DNA from: Candidatus Sumerlaeota bacterium
GTDB lineage: Bacteria; Sumerlaeota; T1SED10-198M
DNA: 6,175 nt
Assembly: GCA_003554345.1 (NCBI GenBank)
Contig: PWGE01000063.1
Span: forward strand, 1-6,175
Direction of reading: 5' to 3'
The notes under the pieces are model-generated. The model ran no database searches and was not told where the DNA came from. It worked only from the letters and a program-made list of their open reading frames with translations. This document shows, one piece after another, positions 5,333-6,175 of the stretch; position 1 is the first letter of the stretch; every line of letters starts with the position of its first letter. The position numbers and the translations under genes were made by a program.

Positions 5333-5486
5333 TGCTGAAAAAGAGTATATCTTAGAGACATTACAGGCTCTGGAAAAAACACTTCAACGCAAAGAACAAA
5401 CAGTTATAGAATTGGCGGCTATAGCTGCTTTCCTCCACAATGCCTTCAACGGTATGGAAAATATTCAGTCTAGGCTAATAATATAA
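5307..5486 (+). pseudogene. 3'-truncated HepT-like HEPN gene
   Basis: From the ATG at 5307 this codes for 59 residues: a charged N-terminal helix (MEELLREIDAEKEYILETLQ), LEKTLQRKEQTVIELAAIAA (22-41) and FLHNAFNGMENI (42-53), the last close to the conserved segment of HepT-like HEPN proteins that sit next to MNT genes. Family members run to roughly 150 residues, with the catalytic R/H motif in the C-terminal half. Here the reading ends in QSRLII and a stop just before block E begins, and that motif is absent. I see no continuation of the domain in the same frame downstream. It is therefore probably a dead toxin. It could still fold as a fragment and bind MNT. Family assignment is from memory of the motif, so moderately sure. 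Confidence 0.7.
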
Positions 5487-5539
5487 TACATACGAATCAT
5501 TCATTCTTCACCGGATTTTCTATCCTGTATATTCTCTCT

Positions 5540-5835
5540 TAATCGATTTAATTTTTTTCTATTTCCCCTAAACGCCGCGGGCTCTGCGCACTCCGCGTGA
5601 TACAATCTTTTTCCGGGTTTTCTCTGCCATATTTCCCTTTTCGAGTATTTCGTGTGTTTCGTGGTTAAATACTCTGTTTCCCAGGTGCCTTATCTGGCAA
5701 TTACTCTATTTCCGATCTTCCTTCTCCCATCTTGAATATCCTGCCCATCGATGCAAATTTTCTGGTTTCTGTATCATTTTCCGAGGTCTTTATCCTCTCT
5801 GCATCACTCTGTGAATTCCTGTTAAATTCTTCTTT
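5540..5835 (+). repeat. Dispersed repeat block E
   Basis: Positions 5564-5610 repeat 251-297 (TCCCCTAAAC, CTCCGCGTGATACA core at 5594-5610). Positions 5603-5692 repeat 1428-1517 (ATTTCGTG, TTTCGTGGTTAAATAC, CTGTTTCCC). Positions 5747-5833 are a diverged copy of 3601-3683 and 4633-4715. Units that stand apart in blocks A, B, C and D are thus joined here in a new order. No coding region is seen. Confidence 0.8.
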
Positions 5836-6093
5836 GCTATCTTCCCAAAAGAGGGGTTGAAGATAAAAATATAATCTGCTAATGCCACGTAAAATTCTTT
5901 ACGGTTCTATGACCGGAATCATTCCCGTTCTTTTAGACTTTTTCTCAGTTGTAAATACACTTTTTTGTTATAGTATAATTGATTATTGATTCAGAGATAC
6001 ACGATTGTTAGCCAGGCTCTGCAAAATGCAATACCCACTCAACAAAGATTAAGCTCATTCAGGAAGAAAAGTAACGCTTGAAGGAATTATGAA
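5836..6093. other. Leader region before the partial helicase gene
   Basis: No repeat phrase or gene is seen. It contains a small hairpin (CGTAAA/TTTACG, 5888-5903), the candidate promoter at 5949-5979 and a leader of about 110 nt ending in an AAGGA SD (6081-6085), 8 nt before the ATG at 6094. Confidence 0.45.
5949..5979 (+). promoter_or_regulatory. Candidate promoter for the gene at the right edge
   Basis: A perfect TATAAT (5974-5979) has TTGTAA (5949-5954) upstream with a long 19-nt spacer. The -10 is good, but the -35 and spacing are not optimal. Confidence 0.35.
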
Positions 6094-6175
6094 ATGGTCT
6101 CTTCTAAATCCACCGACACTACCTTCATTACCAACGAACCGGGAGCCAGCCTGAAAGACCGCTTTGCTTCTCTTA
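6094..6175 (+). CDS. 5' end of a probable PLD/SNF2-type helicase (partial)
   Basis: Only 27 codons are in the window. The ATG at 6094 follows AAGGA (6081-6085) at 8-nt spacing, and an in-frame TGA at 6079-6081 excludes a longer start. The segment FITNEPGASLKDRFASL resembles the first residues of large proteins that join a phospholipase D-like N-terminal domain to a SNF2/superfamily 2 helicase, where a phrase such as FITNEPG-x-L-x-DRF opens the PLD-like domain. Those proteins are often found in defence or accessory islands. The match is short and recalled from memory, so the product name is tentative; the existence of a gene is better supported. Its codon use (ACC, CTG, CGC, CCG) is richer in G/C at third positions than that of the nearby small genes. 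Confidence 0.55.
   Translation, partial: MVSSKSTDTTFITNEPGASLKDRFASL

Noticed and set aside
88-5835. CRISPR array
   Set aside because: The repeated words are irregularly spaced and degenerate, and no cas gene is present, so the pattern is not an array.
5888-5903. CGTAAA / TTTACG hairpin
   Set aside because: Six pairs with a 4-nt loop and no T-run; not enough for a terminator or riboswitch call.

Overview
The window is an AT-rich stretch of bacterial DNA from an accessory region. Bacterial-type SD sequences, sigma70-like promoter boxes and several TTG/GTG starts are visible. The species cannot be named from the sequence. An arsenite efflux operon, several toxin-antitoxin-type modules and long repeat-filled gaps suit an environmental, possibly anaerobic bacterium; that lifestyle is inference. 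There are no rRNA, tRNA or CRISPR features and no intact transposase.

Layout. 1-455: dispersed-repeat block, then a candidate promoter. 456-1143 (+): an intact MNT nucleotidyltransferase/HEPN pair. 1144-1680: gap with a 12-nt triplicate and a second repeat block. 1681-3282 (-): a two-gene arsenic operon, an ArsR-family repressor (TTG start) followed by an ACR3-type arsenite permease, with a promoter and palindrome upstream of arsR. 3283-3731: operon control region and a third repeat block. 3732-4237 (-): an antitoxin/toxin pair (TIGR02574-like antitoxin, RelE/ParE-like toxin) overlapping by 4 nt behind a good extended -10 promoter. 4238-5044: about 800 nt of repeat mosaic. 5045-5486 (+): a second MNT gene (TTG start) with a HEPN partner that stops after 59 residues and has lost its C-terminal half. 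5487-6093: another repeat block and a leader. 6094 to the right edge (+): the first 27 codons of what looks like a PLD/SNF2-type helicase.

Function. The arsR-acr3 operon should respond to arsenite or antimonite: ArsR leaves the operator when metalloid binds its cysteines, and ACR3 exports the metalloid. The three small two-gene modules are of the toxin-antitoxin type. In characterised MNT/HEPN pairs the HEPN protein is an RNase toxin and MNT neutralises it by adding AMP. The first pair looks complete; the second keeps an MNT with all catalytic residues but a HEPN that cannot carry the family active site. With the helicase-like gene at the edge, the region resembles a small defence or stability island.

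The most unusual structure is non-coding. Five gaps carry a mosaic of short repeated phrases. The best-defined core, close to TGCGTGATACAATCTTT, occurs about ten times, always on the + strand whatever the direction of the neighbouring genes. Longer units (75-90 nt) recur at roughly 85-90 % identity, shuffled in order from block to block.
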